Below are positions 8,830 through 17,420 of a DNA stretch of 64,000 bases, in pieces (positions within the stretch are counted from its first letter, which is position 1; the number at the start of each line of letters is the position of its first letter). The translations under genes and the position numbers were made by a program. The stretch is from positions 310,001 to 374,000 of the forward strand of contig CAUGYD010000001.1 of the NCBI GenBank assembly GCA_959603585.1, given 5' to 3'. The notes below the pieces were generated by a model. It was not told where the DNA came from and searched no databases. It saw only the letters and a list, made by a program, of their open reading frames with translations. The DNA comes from Scatosoma sp900555925 (GTDB lineage Bacteria; Bacillota; Clostridia; Christensenellales; Borkfalkiaceae).

Positions 8830-10200
8830 CTATTCTCCTTTCGGCGAAGCGGGCGCAGACAACGCCGCTCCCCGCCCTTTCTTACGTCTCGTAACGAATA
8901 AATTATACATCAAATCGAGCGCAAATGCAACCAAATAGCAGACGTCCGCGGCGATTGCCGCTCCGAAAACGGAAATTTGCGGGCGGGAAACGAGCAGAAA
9001 ATTCAGGGCCGTTTTGACGGCGACCGCGATTCCCATGGACAGCGCCGCGAATTTCGGCTTTCCCATGCCCGTAAGGCAGGCGGAGAGCGTCTGCGTACAG
9101 GAGAGCGTCACCGCGCTGACGGAAAAGACCTTCACCAATTTCACGAGCGTCGCAGTCTCCGCCGCGGAGAGTGCGCGGAAAATGACGCGCACGGCGGGAG
9201 AGGCGAGAAGGAAGAGCCCCGCGGCGCAGGGAACGGAAACCGCCAAGGTGACGAGGAGCGCATAGACCATGCGGCGGCGCGCGCCGTTCTTCCCCCCGAC
9301 GATTTCCGAAGCGGAGGAAGCCGACACGGCGGGAACGCTGGCCGCCGCGATTCCGTAACAGACGGATACGGGGAGATTGATAATCGTCACGGCGCCGCCG
9401 GAAAACAGTCCGTAAAGCGCGACGGCGTCCTCGGTATACCGTTTGAGCAGCCTAACGATGATCACGCTGTCCAAGAGCGAGGAGAGCGGCAGGAGCGCCG
9501 CCGACAGCGTGACGGGAATGCTCAGTCTGAGGACGGACTTCATCGAAACCCTGTCCCCCTTCTTCAAACCTGAAAAGGGCTCGGGAACGCGGCGGAACAG
9601 AAAGGCCATCAGCGCGAGCGCGCACGCTTCGGAAACGGATACGGACAGGAGGATATAAGTCACCGCTTTTTCGACGTCCGAACGGAACAGGTAAGCGAAC
9701 AGCAATCCGAAGCCCACCTTTACGACCTGTTCGGTCACTTCGGAAAGCGCCGTCGGAAACATGTTGTTTTCTCCCTGAAACCAGCCGCGGAACACCGAAA
9801 TCGCGGAGACGAGCAGGACGGAGGGCGCGAGGGCCAGATAGCCGTTTTTTACTTCGGGGCAGTCCTGCGCGCGGGAAAGGAGGGGCGAAAGCGCCATCAT
9901 CAACAGCGTTCCCAATGCGCCGATCGAGAGAAAGAGGACAAAGGAGCTTTTGAGAAGGGATTGGGAGGATATGCCCCGCGCGCGCTTTTCCGCCACCATT
10001 TTGGCGATGGAGGAAGGGATTCCCGTCGCGGAAACGGTGAGCAGGAGGCAGTAAAAGGGATAGACCATCTGATAGAGCCCCATGCCGTAGCCGCCGATGA
10101 TGTTCGTGAGCGGAATACGATAGAGTGCGCCGATGAGTTTTGCGATAAATCCGCCTACGGCGATGGTCGCCGCCCCCTTCAAAAACGATTGTTTTTTCAT
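8830..10200 (-). CDS. spoVB: SpoVB/MurJ-type lipid flippase, probable stage V sporulation protein B
   Basis: This is a MOP-superfamily membrane transporter of about 456 residues with roughly 14 transmembrane helices. SpoVB proteins are thought to flip peptidoglycan precursor during spore cortex synthesis. The start chosen is MKKQSFLKGAATIAVGGFIA at 10200, because a ribosome binding site (GAAGGACGGG) precedes it and the family begins there. The frame is open for a further 49 codons upstream, but that stretch looks non-coding. The IIGGYGMGLYQMVYPFY segment after the first helix is typical of SpoVB. It lies upstream of the yabN-type gene on the same strand, the usual Firmicute order. Confidence 0.88.
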   Translation of the reverse strand: MKKQSFLKGAATIAVGGFIAKLIGALYRIPLTNIIGGYGMGLYQMVYPFYCLLLTVSATGIPSSIAKMVAEKRARGISSQSLLKSSFVLFLSIGALGTLLMMALSPLLSRAQDCPEVKNGYLALAPSVLLVSAISVFRGWFQGENNMFPTALSEVTEQVVKVGFGLLFAYLFRSDVEKAVTYILLSVSVSEACALALMAFLFRRVPEPFSGLKKGDRVSMKSVLRLSIPVTLSAALLPLSSLLDSVIIVRLLKRYTEDAVALYGLFSGGAVTIINLPVSVCYGIAAASVPAVSASSASEIVGGKNGARRRMVYALLVTLAVSVPCAAGLFLLASPAVRVIFRALSAAETATLVKLVKVFSVSAVTLSCTQTLSACLTGMGKPKFAALSMGIAVAVKTALNFLLVSRPQISVFGAAIAADVCYLVAFALDLMYNLFVTRRKKGRGAALSAPASPKGE

Positions 10201-10410
10201 CTTCCCGTCCTTCTTCCGCAAACCTGCGAAAAATGTGCGGGGATTTTCCCCGCCACCGTTATTTTTCGCAATCGCGGCCCCTTTTATGCCCAAAGATCGG
10301 CATGCGGAAAAGGAGAAAACAAATCGGAAGCAGAACACAGGCTTCAAAAGAGAAAATCAAAGTCCGACCATGAAAAAAATTTTTTCAGAAAATTCCCAGC
10401 GGCTCGGAAA

Positions 10411-12504
10411 TTATAATTCATCCATATCTAGTCCAATCAATAAGGTATATACTCCGTCGAGCAAATGAGCGTTCGGAACAAATATGATAAATCCGTCGCG
10501 TCCGCGCGTCAATAACACCCTATAACTGTTTATTCGATATATATTTTCGTCACTGTCGGCCGATTGGAATTTTTGGTATAGATTCCATGAATTTCCGTTC
10601 CATATCATATCCGGCCCCCAACACACAATAGGCATATCCAATTCTAAACCCTGACAGCCAAATTCCGTCACTACTTTTTCGAGATTGCAACAAGAACAGC
10701 CACTACGAGCGTCGGTATTGAACCATTTACCGATATTTACATTGCTGGTCGCCGCATATCCGTTATCGACACCGTATTTCTTCATAAAGCTATCTTTTTT
10801 TGAAGAAGCAATCAAACCATAACGTTTTGTACGCTGGCCCGCATACCTCGTTTTACAATATTCCTTCGCCTTTTCAAGGTCGCGGGTGACTAACATGGAA
10901 AATCCCGCAGACTTAATCTTTTTTACATACTCCGATGCCCTATCTATTTTCCCTTCAATTAGGTTGTTTACAAAATTACTTACATCGCCTGCAAGATGAG
11001 TACGTAGCGTTACCGTTAAATCTAATTTATTTCGAGAGGCGTCATCGATTACTTTTTGAGTGCCTTCAAATATCGTCGCGAGCTTATTCGGACACAGAAC
11101 CTCCCATTCCACAGAGGACGCCTTCAAGGCATCATTCCATTGGCCAATTCCAGCGTTCTCCCCGCTATTAATCTCTTGCCCCTCGCCCACTAAAATGAGC
11201 AACACACACCACTCTAAACGCTCTTCGGCCATGCGAATTAAAATATTCGGTTCCGAAGCATTTGAAGCTCTATATCGTTTTTCCATTCTCTCCTTGTCCC
11301 AAGCCCGTTGCCCTTCATCGAAAACAATGACATTATTAGAAAAATCCTTTGCTTCGTTTTTTAAGTATTCTTCCACAATTTTATGCAGATTTTTGACAAA
11401 TACACCACTTTTCAAAGCGTCCGTCAATACGCTCACCAATGAAGCGTTTCCCGATAAATAAACAGAGCTCGCTCTATCTTCCCCCCTTCCTACATCATAG
11501 ACAAATTGCAGCCCCAAAAATGTTTTTCCTGAACCCGGAACTCCTGTCACTAACGCGAGAATATGCTTCTTTTGCTCTCTTGCATAATTTGTAATAGTTG
11601 TTAAGTATTTTATGGCCTCCGGTATTCCCGTACTGTTTACCCGTCGAATATGCGGAAGCTCTTCCCTTTCCATAATCATTCTTGCCGCTTCTACAATCGT
11701 CGGCAAGGGTTCGTAATTCGATTGGAGCCAAGTTTCTATTTTACACGCCGTTACTTTCCCTGGCACAGCCTTACAAAGCGCCTTAAAAAGCATATCCCCC
11801 GAACAAATATGTACGCCATTTTCAGATATAGTCTCTATTTCTTGCATTTTTGTTACAACTAAATATGGCAAAACTCTTTTATTCCTCGATTCATAGTGGT
11901 ATTCCTGAATATCTCTACAATATGCAGCGACTTGGTCTAGATCCGCCCGTAATGCCTTTTCCTTTTTCTTAAATTCAAGTATCAATACATACTCATTGCT
12001 GATGAGAAGAACATCGGGCCTACGACCGGCTTCATAAGGAAGAGCATATTCAAATACAATATGAAAAGCTCTATATATCTCGTTGAATGGGGTTAACTCC
12101 GATTTCAGTACATGATAGCAATCTATCCACGCATCGATCTGTAATTTTCCTAAAGATAAAAGATAGGCTTCTGAAAAGTTACTTTTCATTTCTTGTAACC
12201 AAGTATCGCATGAAGTTTGAAGAAAATTAGTCACCGTCCCCATATAACAGTATCGTTTCCTCATTTCTGTTCCCTTTGACTCCAACCGCTCAGAAATTTT
12301 AGATGTATTCTTTCGCTCTAACTCTTCGTATATGGCCCTTGCTAACTTTTTCGCTTCATCGGTATTTCTATTATTCCAGCACTTTTTTACAGGACTCCAC
12401 CACCAGCCACTTTTATGCAAACGGCTCCTAATATTTTCCGGCGGTTTTTGATCAAAATATAATTCAATTCTATTATATTTTTCGTGTTCTTCATAGCGCA
12501 TCAT
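10411..12504 (-). CDS. PD-(D/E)xK nuclease fused to DUF2075 (Schlafen-group) helicase
   Basis: This 697-residue protein has three parts. Residues about 8-55 form a small domain (IELYFDQKPPENIRSRLHKSGWW) of the kind seen in mobile-element proteins. Residues about 130-215 carry a nuclease-like PD...EFKKK motif (RRPDVLL, then ILEFKKKEKA). Residues about 310-690 form a superfamily-1-like helicase with Walker A GVPGSGKT near residue 322, Walker B VIVFDEGQRAWD, and late motifs YRVLLTRGRDGFII. Such proteins are often found in defence islands, so antiphage restriction is a reasonable inference, not shown. The gene is AT-rich relative to its neighbours and sits alone between spoVB and a tRNA-Gly. A strong AGGAGG ribosome binding site precedes the first of two ATG codons. 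Confidence 0.8.
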   Translation of the reverse strand: MMRYEEHEKYNRIELYFDQKPPENIRSRLHKSGWWWSPVKKCWNNRNTDEAKKLARAIYEELERKNTSKISERLESKGTEMRKRYCYMGTVTNFLQTSCDTWLQEMKSNFSEAYLLSLGKLQIDAWIDCYHVLKSELTPFNEIYRAFHIVFEYALPYEAGRRPDVLLISNEYVLILEFKKKEKALRADLDQVAAYCRDIQEYHYESRNKRVLPYLVVTKMQEIETISENGVHICSGDMLFKALCKAVPGKVTACKIETWLQSNYEPLPTIVEAARMIMEREELPHIRRVNSTGIPEAIKYLTTITNYAREQKKHILALVTGVPGSGKTFLGLQFVYDVGRGEDRASSVYLSGNASLVSVLTDALKSGVFVKNLHKIVEEYLKNEAKDFSNNVIVFDEGQRAWDKERMEKRYRASNASEPNILIRMAEERLEWCVLLILVGEGQEINSGENAGIGQWNDALKASSVEWEVLCPNKLATIFEGTQKVIDDASRNKLDLTVTLRTHLAGDVSNFVNNLIEGKIDRASEYVKKIKSAGFSMLVTRDLEKAKEYCKTRYAGQRTKRYGLIASSKKDSFMKKYGVDNGYAATSNVNIGKWFNTDARSGCSCCNLEKVVTEFGCQGLELDMPIVCWGPDMIWNGNSWNLYQKFQSADSDENIYRINSYRVLLTRGRDGFIIFVPNAHLLDGVYTLLIGLDMDEL

Positions 12505-12674
12505 TCTTTCCCTCCTGCAATTCCTTCAAGAATGATTATAACATATATTTCCAAAAAGTACAATACCATTAAAACTATTTTTTCTCCCGTTCTTGCGTCT
12601 AAAATAGTTACTCCAATTCAATTCTATATAATACGACGTTCAGATTTATTGCAAATTTATCGTAAAAAAGAAAA

Positions 12675-12696
12675 AAGCCCCAAAAAGGGGCTTTTT
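12675..12696 (-). terminator. Intrinsic terminator of tRNA-Gly
   Basis: An AAGCCCC/GGGGCTT stem with A- and T-runs on both sides begins five bases beyond the tRNA 3' end. It should stop transcription in both directions and insulates the nuclease-helicase gene. Confidence 0.85.
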
Positions 12697-12700
12697 TTCG

Positions 12701-12775
12701 TGGAGCAGGTGACGAGAGTCGAACTCGCCGGAATCAGCTTGGGAAGCTGACGCCATACCGCTAGGCGACACCTGC
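12701..12775 (-). tRNA. tRNA-Gly (anticodon CCC)
   Basis: The minus strand folds into a full cloverleaf: acceptor GCAGGTG with CACCTGC, D-arm with AGCGGTA, anticodon stem TCAGC/GCTGA around the loop TTCCCAA, T-arm with GTTCGACTC, and an encoded CCA end. The anticodon CCC reads the glycine codon GGG. Confidence 0.93.
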
Positions 12776-12789
12776 ATTCAAGTGTTTTC

Positions 12790-12818
12790 ATTATATGCTA
12801 TTTGCGCTCAAATGTCAA
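12790..12818 (-). promoter_or_regulatory. Consensus promoter of tRNA-Gly
   Basis: TTGACA (12813-12818) and TATAAT (12790-12795) are exactly 17 bases apart on the minus strand, 14 bases before the tRNA. Confidence 0.92.
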
Positions 12819-12851
12819 CACTTTTTACCGATAACAAACAAAAAATTTTCT

Positions 12852-14519
12852 TTATCCTTTTTTTCTGTCCGACAAAAGATTATTGATCGCCGCACAGAGC
12901 GCGTTCACCGAAGCGGTCGTACCGTCGTCGTGAATCCCCGCGCCCCAATACGATTTCCCGCCGTTCTCTATGCTCAGGTAGGTAATCGCTTTGGACGAGC
13001 TTCCCGCGGAAAGCGCATGCTGTTCATATCCGTTCATGAGATACGGGATTCCCAGATAATTTTTCAGAGCATTGGACACGGCGTCGAGCCGGCCGTTTCC
13101 CTCCGCGCAAATCTCTCGGCTTTTTCCCTCTGCGTCGAGTATCGAAACGGTTGCCGTAATTTTTTCCTGTTGACGAAAACGAACCTGTGAAACGTCTAAA
13201 CGGGAAGTGTTCTCTACAAAATGCTCTACAAACAGCCGATAAATTTCCGACGGCTTCAATTCCTTATGCTCCGAGTCCGAAACGCTCTTGACGATTTCCG
13301 AAAACGCCTCCTTCAACCGAGCGGGAAGGTGCATTTCATACGCACTCTCCAAAATATATCCCACTCCGCCTTTTCCCGATTGGCTGTTGATGCGAATGAC
13401 GTCCTTTTCATACTCCCGACCGATGTCCCGAGGGTCTACGGGCAAATAGGGAACGTTCCAGATTTTTGCGCCCGTTTTTTCCCGATACCGCATTCCCTTT
13501 GCGATCGCGTCCTGATGCGACCCCGAAAAGGCCGCGAACACCAATTCCCCCGCATAGGGCTGGCGGGGCGGAATTTTCATTCCCGTCAAATACGTATATC
13601 TCGCCGCCGCATAAGGCAGATTTTCAAAATTGAGTTTCGGGTCCACTCCGTGCGAATAGAGATTGAGCGCGAGCGTGACGACATCCACGTTCCCCGTCCG
13701 CTCGCCGTTGCCGAACAGCGTCCCTTCCACGCGCTCCGCACCTGCCAGCAGAGCCGATTCCGTCGCCGCCACGCCGCTTCCGCGGTCGTTGTGAGGGTGC
13801 ACGGACAAAATCACCCCGTCGCCGTAAACGAGATGCTTCCGCATATATTCCACCTGCTGCGCAAATACGTGCGGCAGGGACGTCTCCACCGTCGCCGGAA
13901 GGTTGATGATTGCCTTCTTCTCCGCCGTCGGCTTCCAAAGCTCCAATACCGCATTGCAAACTTCTAGGGAAAATTCCGGCTCCGTCGCGGTAAAACTTTC
14001 GGGAGAGTATTCGAGCCTCACGTTCTCTCGTCTCGAAAGCTCCTCGGCCAATGCCGCTCCGTTTAGAGCAATCTTCTTCACCTCTGCCCTGCCGCCGTGA
14101 AATACCTGTTCCCGCTGTGCGGGTGAAATGGAATTATAAATATGTATAATCGCGCTTTTCGCACCGCGCACTGCCTCGAAGGTACGACGGATAATGCGTT
14201 CCCGCGCTTGCGTCAATACCTGAATCGTCACTCCGTCAGGAACGAGATTTTCTTCGATCAAAGTACGGACAAAGGAATATTCCGTTTCCGACGCAGCCGG
14301 AAAGCCTACCTCAATTTCCTTGAAGCCCAATTCCACCAACATGAGAAAAAACTCTATTTTCGTATGCAGGTCCATAGGCTCTACAAGCGCCTGATTTCCG
14401 TCGCGCAAATCTACGCTGCACCAATCGGGCGCTTTATCGGGAGCGTCTTTCGCTATCCAATCCAGACAGGTTTCCTGCGGCAAAAAATACTGCTTCGCGT
14501 ATTTTTGAAAATTTTTCAT
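12852..14519 (-). CDS. leuA: 2-isopropylmalate synthase, long form
   Basis: This enzyme condenses acetyl-CoA with 2-oxoisovalerate, the first step of leucine synthesis. The 555-residue protein has the catalytic barrel start WCSVDLRDGNQALVEPMD, the metal ligands HPHNDRGSGVA, and a C-terminal regulatory (LeuA allosteric) domain from about residue 430. Its length and DLRDGNQAL signature place it in the long LeuA group shared by actinobacteria and some Clostridia. The start at 14519 is chosen for its GGAGGAGG ribosome binding site; the frame runs further upstream without one. No other leucine genes are adjacent, so it is a lone pathway gene here. Confidence 0.93.
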   Translation of the reverse strand: MKNFQKYAKQYFLPQETCLDWIAKDAPDKAPDWCSVDLRDGNQALVEPMDLHTKIEFFLMLVELGFKEIEVGFPAASETEYSFVRTLIEENLVPDGVTIQVLTQARERIIRRTFEAVRGAKSAIIHIYNSISPAQREQVFHGGRAEVKKIALNGAALAEELSRRENVRLEYSPESFTATEPEFSLEVCNAVLELWKPTAEKKAIINLPATVETSLPHVFAQQVEYMRKHLVYGDGVILSVHPHNDRGSGVAATESALLAGAERVEGTLFGNGERTGNVDVVTLALNLYSHGVDPKLNFENLPYAAARYTYLTGMKIPPRQPYAGELVFAAFSGSHQDAIAKGMRYREKTGAKIWNVPYLPVDPRDIGREYEKDVIRINSQSGKGGVGYILESAYEMHLPARLKEAFSEIVKSVSDSEHKELKPSEIYRLFVEHFVENTSRLDVSQVRFRQQEKITATVSILDAEGKSREICAEGNGRLDAVSNALKNYLGIPYLMNGYEQHALSAGSSSKAITYLSIENGGKSYWGAGIHDDGTTASVNALCAAINNLLSDRKKG

Positions 14520-14624
14520 GAAACCTCCTCCCGTTCGCTCGTCGTGCACTTTTATCATACCATAATTTTCCGGAAAAATCAAGTCTTTCGCAACTCTACC
14601 GCTTTCTATGGCTCTCTGATTTAC

Positions 14625-14658
14625 CAAAAAACGGGAGAGCACCTTTCGGTCTCTCCCG
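14625..14658 (-). terminator. Intrinsic terminator of the 28-residue membrane peptide gene
   Basis: An 8-bp stem CGGGAGAG/CTCTCCCG (14632-14639 with 14651-14658) is followed on the minus strand by six T. Confidence 0.8.
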
Positions 14659-14688
14659 CTTCACCTCTTCTATTTTCTTGCGGCTCTT

Positions 14689-14775
14689 TCAGGAATACAG
14701 GAACGCCACGACCCCCAAAGCAATCACCAATAAACAACCGGCTAACGTCAAAACAATGGCCGCCCCTCTCTTCAT
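14689..14775 (-). CDS. 28-residue single-pass membrane peptide
   Basis: The peptide starts MKRGAAIVLTLAGC and is almost entirely one transmembrane helix with a positively charged N-terminus. It is preceded by AAGGAGG, by a consensus promoter with 17-base spacing, and is followed by its own terminator, so it is an independent transcription unit. Function is unknown. Candidates are a small membrane modulator or a type I toxin-like peptide; no antisense RNA is evident. It lies between leuA and perR. Confidence 0.7.
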   Translation of the reverse strand: MKRGAAIVLTLAGCLLVIALGVVAFLYS

Positions 14776-14803
14776 TCCCGTCCCTCCTTCCGCAGTTTTC
14801 CTT

Positions 14804-14832
14804 ATTGTACCATAAAAAACTACATCTGTCAA
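14804..14832 (-). promoter_or_regulatory. Consensus promoter of the 28-residue peptide gene
   Basis: TTGACA (14827-14832), 17 bases, then TACAAT (14804-14809) on the minus strand. The -35 lies close to the perR stop. Confidence 0.9.
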
Positions 14833-14858
14833 CGATTGTAATGAAAAACTATGATATT

Positions 14859-15263
14859 TTAAGATAATTTTTCCGCCGCGCCCTCTTGTTTCAGACAATC
14901 GGGGCAGGTGCCGAGAAATTCTATGCTGAAATCTTCGAGCCGGAAGCCGCAGCAATCCTGCACAGACTCCTTGACGGGAAAATCCGCGGGCATGAGAATA
15001 TCCGCCACCCGTCCGCATTTACGGCAATGCACGTGATAGTGCCTACTGACGTTATAATCGTATCGGACATCGCTTCCGGCCATTCTCAGCTCCGCCGCAC
15101 GGCCGCTGCAAGTAAATCCGTTCAATACCCGAAACACCGTGGCACGGCTCACCGTAGGATGTCTTTCGTGTACGTACCCGTAAACCTCCGTCGCCGTCGG
15201 ATGGTCTAACGACTTCAACGCATCGTAAATTATCCGTTTTTGTTTCGTCTGCCTCTCCTGCAT
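14859..15263 (-). CDS. perR: Fur/PerR family metalloregulator
   Basis: This 134-residue repressor senses peroxide or metal. The N-terminal winged helix shows VSRATVFRVLNGF, and the dimerisation part shows the metal-binding stretch SRHYHVHCRKCG and the second CPDC pair that holds structural zinc. This layout fits PerR better than Fur or Zur, although one-residue changes separate these subfamilies. An AAAGGAG ribosome binding site precedes ATG, and the promoter overlaps a palindrome. A rubrerythrin gene, a classic PerR target, lies 4.5 kb away. Confidence 0.85.
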   Translation of the reverse strand: MQERQTKQKRIIYDALKSLDHPTATEVYGYVHERHPTVSRATVFRVLNGFTCSGRAAELRMAGSDVRYDYNVSRHYHVHCRKCGRVADILMPADFPVKESVQDCCGFRLEDFSIEFLGTCPDCLKQEGAAEKLS

Positions 15264-15285
15264 GATAACTCCTTTTATTGAGATT

Positions 15286-15322
15286 TGATATTAATTATAT
15301 CATATTTTTTTAGGAGAGTCAA
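15286..15322 (-). promoter_or_regulatory. perR promoter overlapping a PerR-box-like palindrome
   Basis: TTGACT (15317-15322), 17 bases, TATAAT (15294-15299) on the minus strand. The -10 is embedded in the palindrome TGATAT-N5-ATATCA (15286-15302), which resembles a PerR box and suggests autoregulation. Confidence 0.72.
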
Positions 15323-15473
15323 GAATTTTCCGCAAAATATGCGCAAAAACATTATTTTCCATATCAGGGAATCCCTATAACAAAAGCACTCCCGCCGCTT
15401 CATTTCGAGCAGCGAAAGTGCCTTCTATTTTAGAATATTTTTTTAGAGCTTGTTTCTTTTTCCCGCGCTCAAT

Positions 15474-17393
15474 TTATATCAAGATTCTGCCCTGCTTGGA
15501 ATTGAGCACGTTGAGAATACGGACTTCGTTGCCCGTGTTGGCATCTACATAGATGAAATAGGTGTCCTCTTCCTTATAGGTGCACACAAACTCGTAAGCG
15601 GCAACTTCTTTTCCGTCTACGGGTATGACCGTAAGGCGGGACGCTTCCACGTTCAGGTTTTTATTGAGCTTTTCGCGGGCTTCGCCGAGGGAAATCTTCG
15701 TGTTCGGCGCAGACCTGCTGCGGTGATTTTTCAGGAACGCGACGGCGTCGAAACCGACGACTTTGCCCTTTGTCTCGCAGACTTTTACCTTGACCATATC
15801 GGGATAGTATACCGCGCCCGACTGTTCATAGGCGAAATTGAACGTGACCTGCGTTCCGCTCTCGTTTACCCATACGGCCGTCATATTTTCATAGCCGAGG
15901 CCCGAAAGATATTCTTCCGCAATCGCCTTGGAGCGTTCGAGGTCGAAATTCTTTTCGGTGCAATCTTCATAGAAATCGAAGGATATTAACGCACCGCCGT
16001 TTTTGGCGATCTGCGCAAAGAGCTGTCTTTCATGGTCGTCTTGCAGGAAAAAGTTATATGCCTGCATATTCCCGGAAATCGTTTCTCCCGCATAGCCCGT
16101 GCTGACGATCGAATAATCCTTGAAATATTCGAGACAGAGCTCTTCTGCACGCGAGGAAGAAATTTCTTCCTGCTTTTCCTGTTCTGCACTGTCTTTATTT
16201 TCCGTGGATTGTTCCGCGAAAGGTCCCGATTCTTCTTTATTCTCTTCGAGAGTTGCGTTTTCCAGCGTCTGGAAGCTCTCAAATACGCGGTTGCCCTTCT
16301 TCTCCTTCATGAAGGCCTGCATGTCTTTATCCGTCATTTCCATGGCCAAACGGTTGAGCTCTTCCCTCACTTTATGATTGGTCTGGTAAAGCTTTTCCAA
16401 GCGCGCAATATCCGATTCCGTCAGTCTTTCGCCGTTCCCGAGCTTATTGAGAAGCGTCTGGGAAGCATCAGCCGTGCGGTTGATGAAAGACGTGACGTTC
16501 GCATCCGAATGGCTGTCGATGGGGAAACGTTCGAGGCTGCTTTCTGCAAGTCTCGTCTGCACGAGAAGGTCGGTGAGCAACCGGCTCTGCTGCACGGGGC
16601 TCGCGGAAACGCGGACTTTATTGAGATCCGTGTCTACGTTTTCCATAATCCCGACCAGCTCGTACAGCGTTCCGCGATAAGAGCCCGCCATTGTACCGTT
16701 CATTTCCGACATATTGATGGCTCCCAGCGTAACGACCGCCGTCATCGCCAGCGTGACTACGCCGAGGGAAATCACCGCCGCCAGCCACCCGCCGAAACCG
16801 GGCGTCCGACGAGTTTCTCTTCTATGCTGCTTATCCCGGAGCTTCTGCTCGCGCTTTTTCAGGCGGGCGTCCCGCTTTTCCAATTTCAGATTATACGCTT
16901 GTTCGCGTTTCTGTTTTTTGAGCGCAAGCTTTTCCGCGCGCTCCTTCTCTATCCTCTCTATCCGCTGGGCCGCCGTTTCGCTGCGCAAAAGTTCGCGGCG
17001 GGCAAGGCGCTCCGCTTTCGCCTGCGCGCGCTTTTCCTTCATTTTTGCGCGATGCTCCTCGCGCTTCGCTTTCATTTGAAGGCGTTTTTCTTCCTGCTTC
17101 GCCTTTCTCGCGGCTTTCAGCTCCGCCTTTTTTGCTTTGCGCTGTTCTTTGGCGATCGCCGCGTCCACGCGCTTCTTTGCGGCGGCTTTTTCTTTCTCTT
17201 CCTTGCTTCTCGCCGCTTTCTTTTCCTTCTTTCCGCTCTTTTTTACCGTCACCGTCTCCTTCTTGGTCACGACTGCCTTGGGCGAGCTTTCTCCCATAGT
17301 TTCTGCCTTTACCTGAGCGCGCTCGGAAATGTTCTCCACTTTCTCCGCTCCCGAAGACGTGTTTTTCGCAATATTGTTTTCTTTCTTTTCCAT
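15474..17393 (-). CDS. ypeB: Germination protein YpeB with a long basic N-terminal extension
   Basis: YpeB is needed to stabilise or localise the cortex hydrolase SleB in spores. After a transmembrane helix (about residues 207-230, WLAAVISLGVVTLAMTAVV) the protein carries the YpeB middle region and two to three PepSY-like repeats to the C-terminus (AVWVNESGTQVTFNF, FICTY-type strands). At 639 residues it is about 190 longer than typical YpeB. The excess is a Lys/Arg/Glu/Ala-rich coiled coil (about residues 50-200) before the membrane helix. It lies 27 bases behind sleB, the normal operon order. A good AAGGAG site precedes ATG. Confidence 0.9.
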   Translation of the reverse strand: MEKKENNIAKNTSSGAEKVENISERAQVKAETMGESSPKAVVTKKETVTVKKSGKKEKKAARSKEEKEKAAAKKRVDAAIAKEQRKAKKAELKAARKAKQEEKRLQMKAKREEHRAKMKEKRAQAKAERLARRELLRSETAAQRIERIEKERAEKLALKKQKREQAYNLKLEKRDARLKKREQKLRDKQHRRETRRTPGFGGWLAAVISLGVVTLAMTAVVTLGAINMSEMNGTMAGSYRGTLYELVGIMENVDTDLNKVRVSASPVQQSRLLTDLLVQTRLAESSLERFPIDSHSDANVTSFINRTADASQTLLNKLGNGERLTESDIARLEKLYQTNHKVREELNRLAMEMTDKDMQAFMKEKKGNRVFESFQTLENATLEENKEESGPFAEQSTENKDSAEQEKQEEISSSRAEELCLEYFKDYSIVSTGYAGETISGNMQAYNFFLQDDHERQLFAQIAKNGGALISFDFYEDCTEKNFDLERSKAIAEEYLSGLGYENMTAVWVNESGTQVTFNFAYEQSGAVYYPDMVKVKVCETKGKVVGFDAVAFLKNHRSRSAPNTKISLGEAREKLNKNLNVEASRLTVIPVDGKEVAAYEFVCTYKEEDTYFIYVDANTGNEVRILNVLNSKQGRILI

Positions 17394-17420
17394 GCTTTTA
17401 ACTCCTTTTTATGGTCCGAC

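Noticed and set aside
10201..10347. An upstream extension of spoVB by 49 codons
   Set aside because: No ribosome binding site, low-quality composition, and the family begins at the ATG at 10200, which has a good site.
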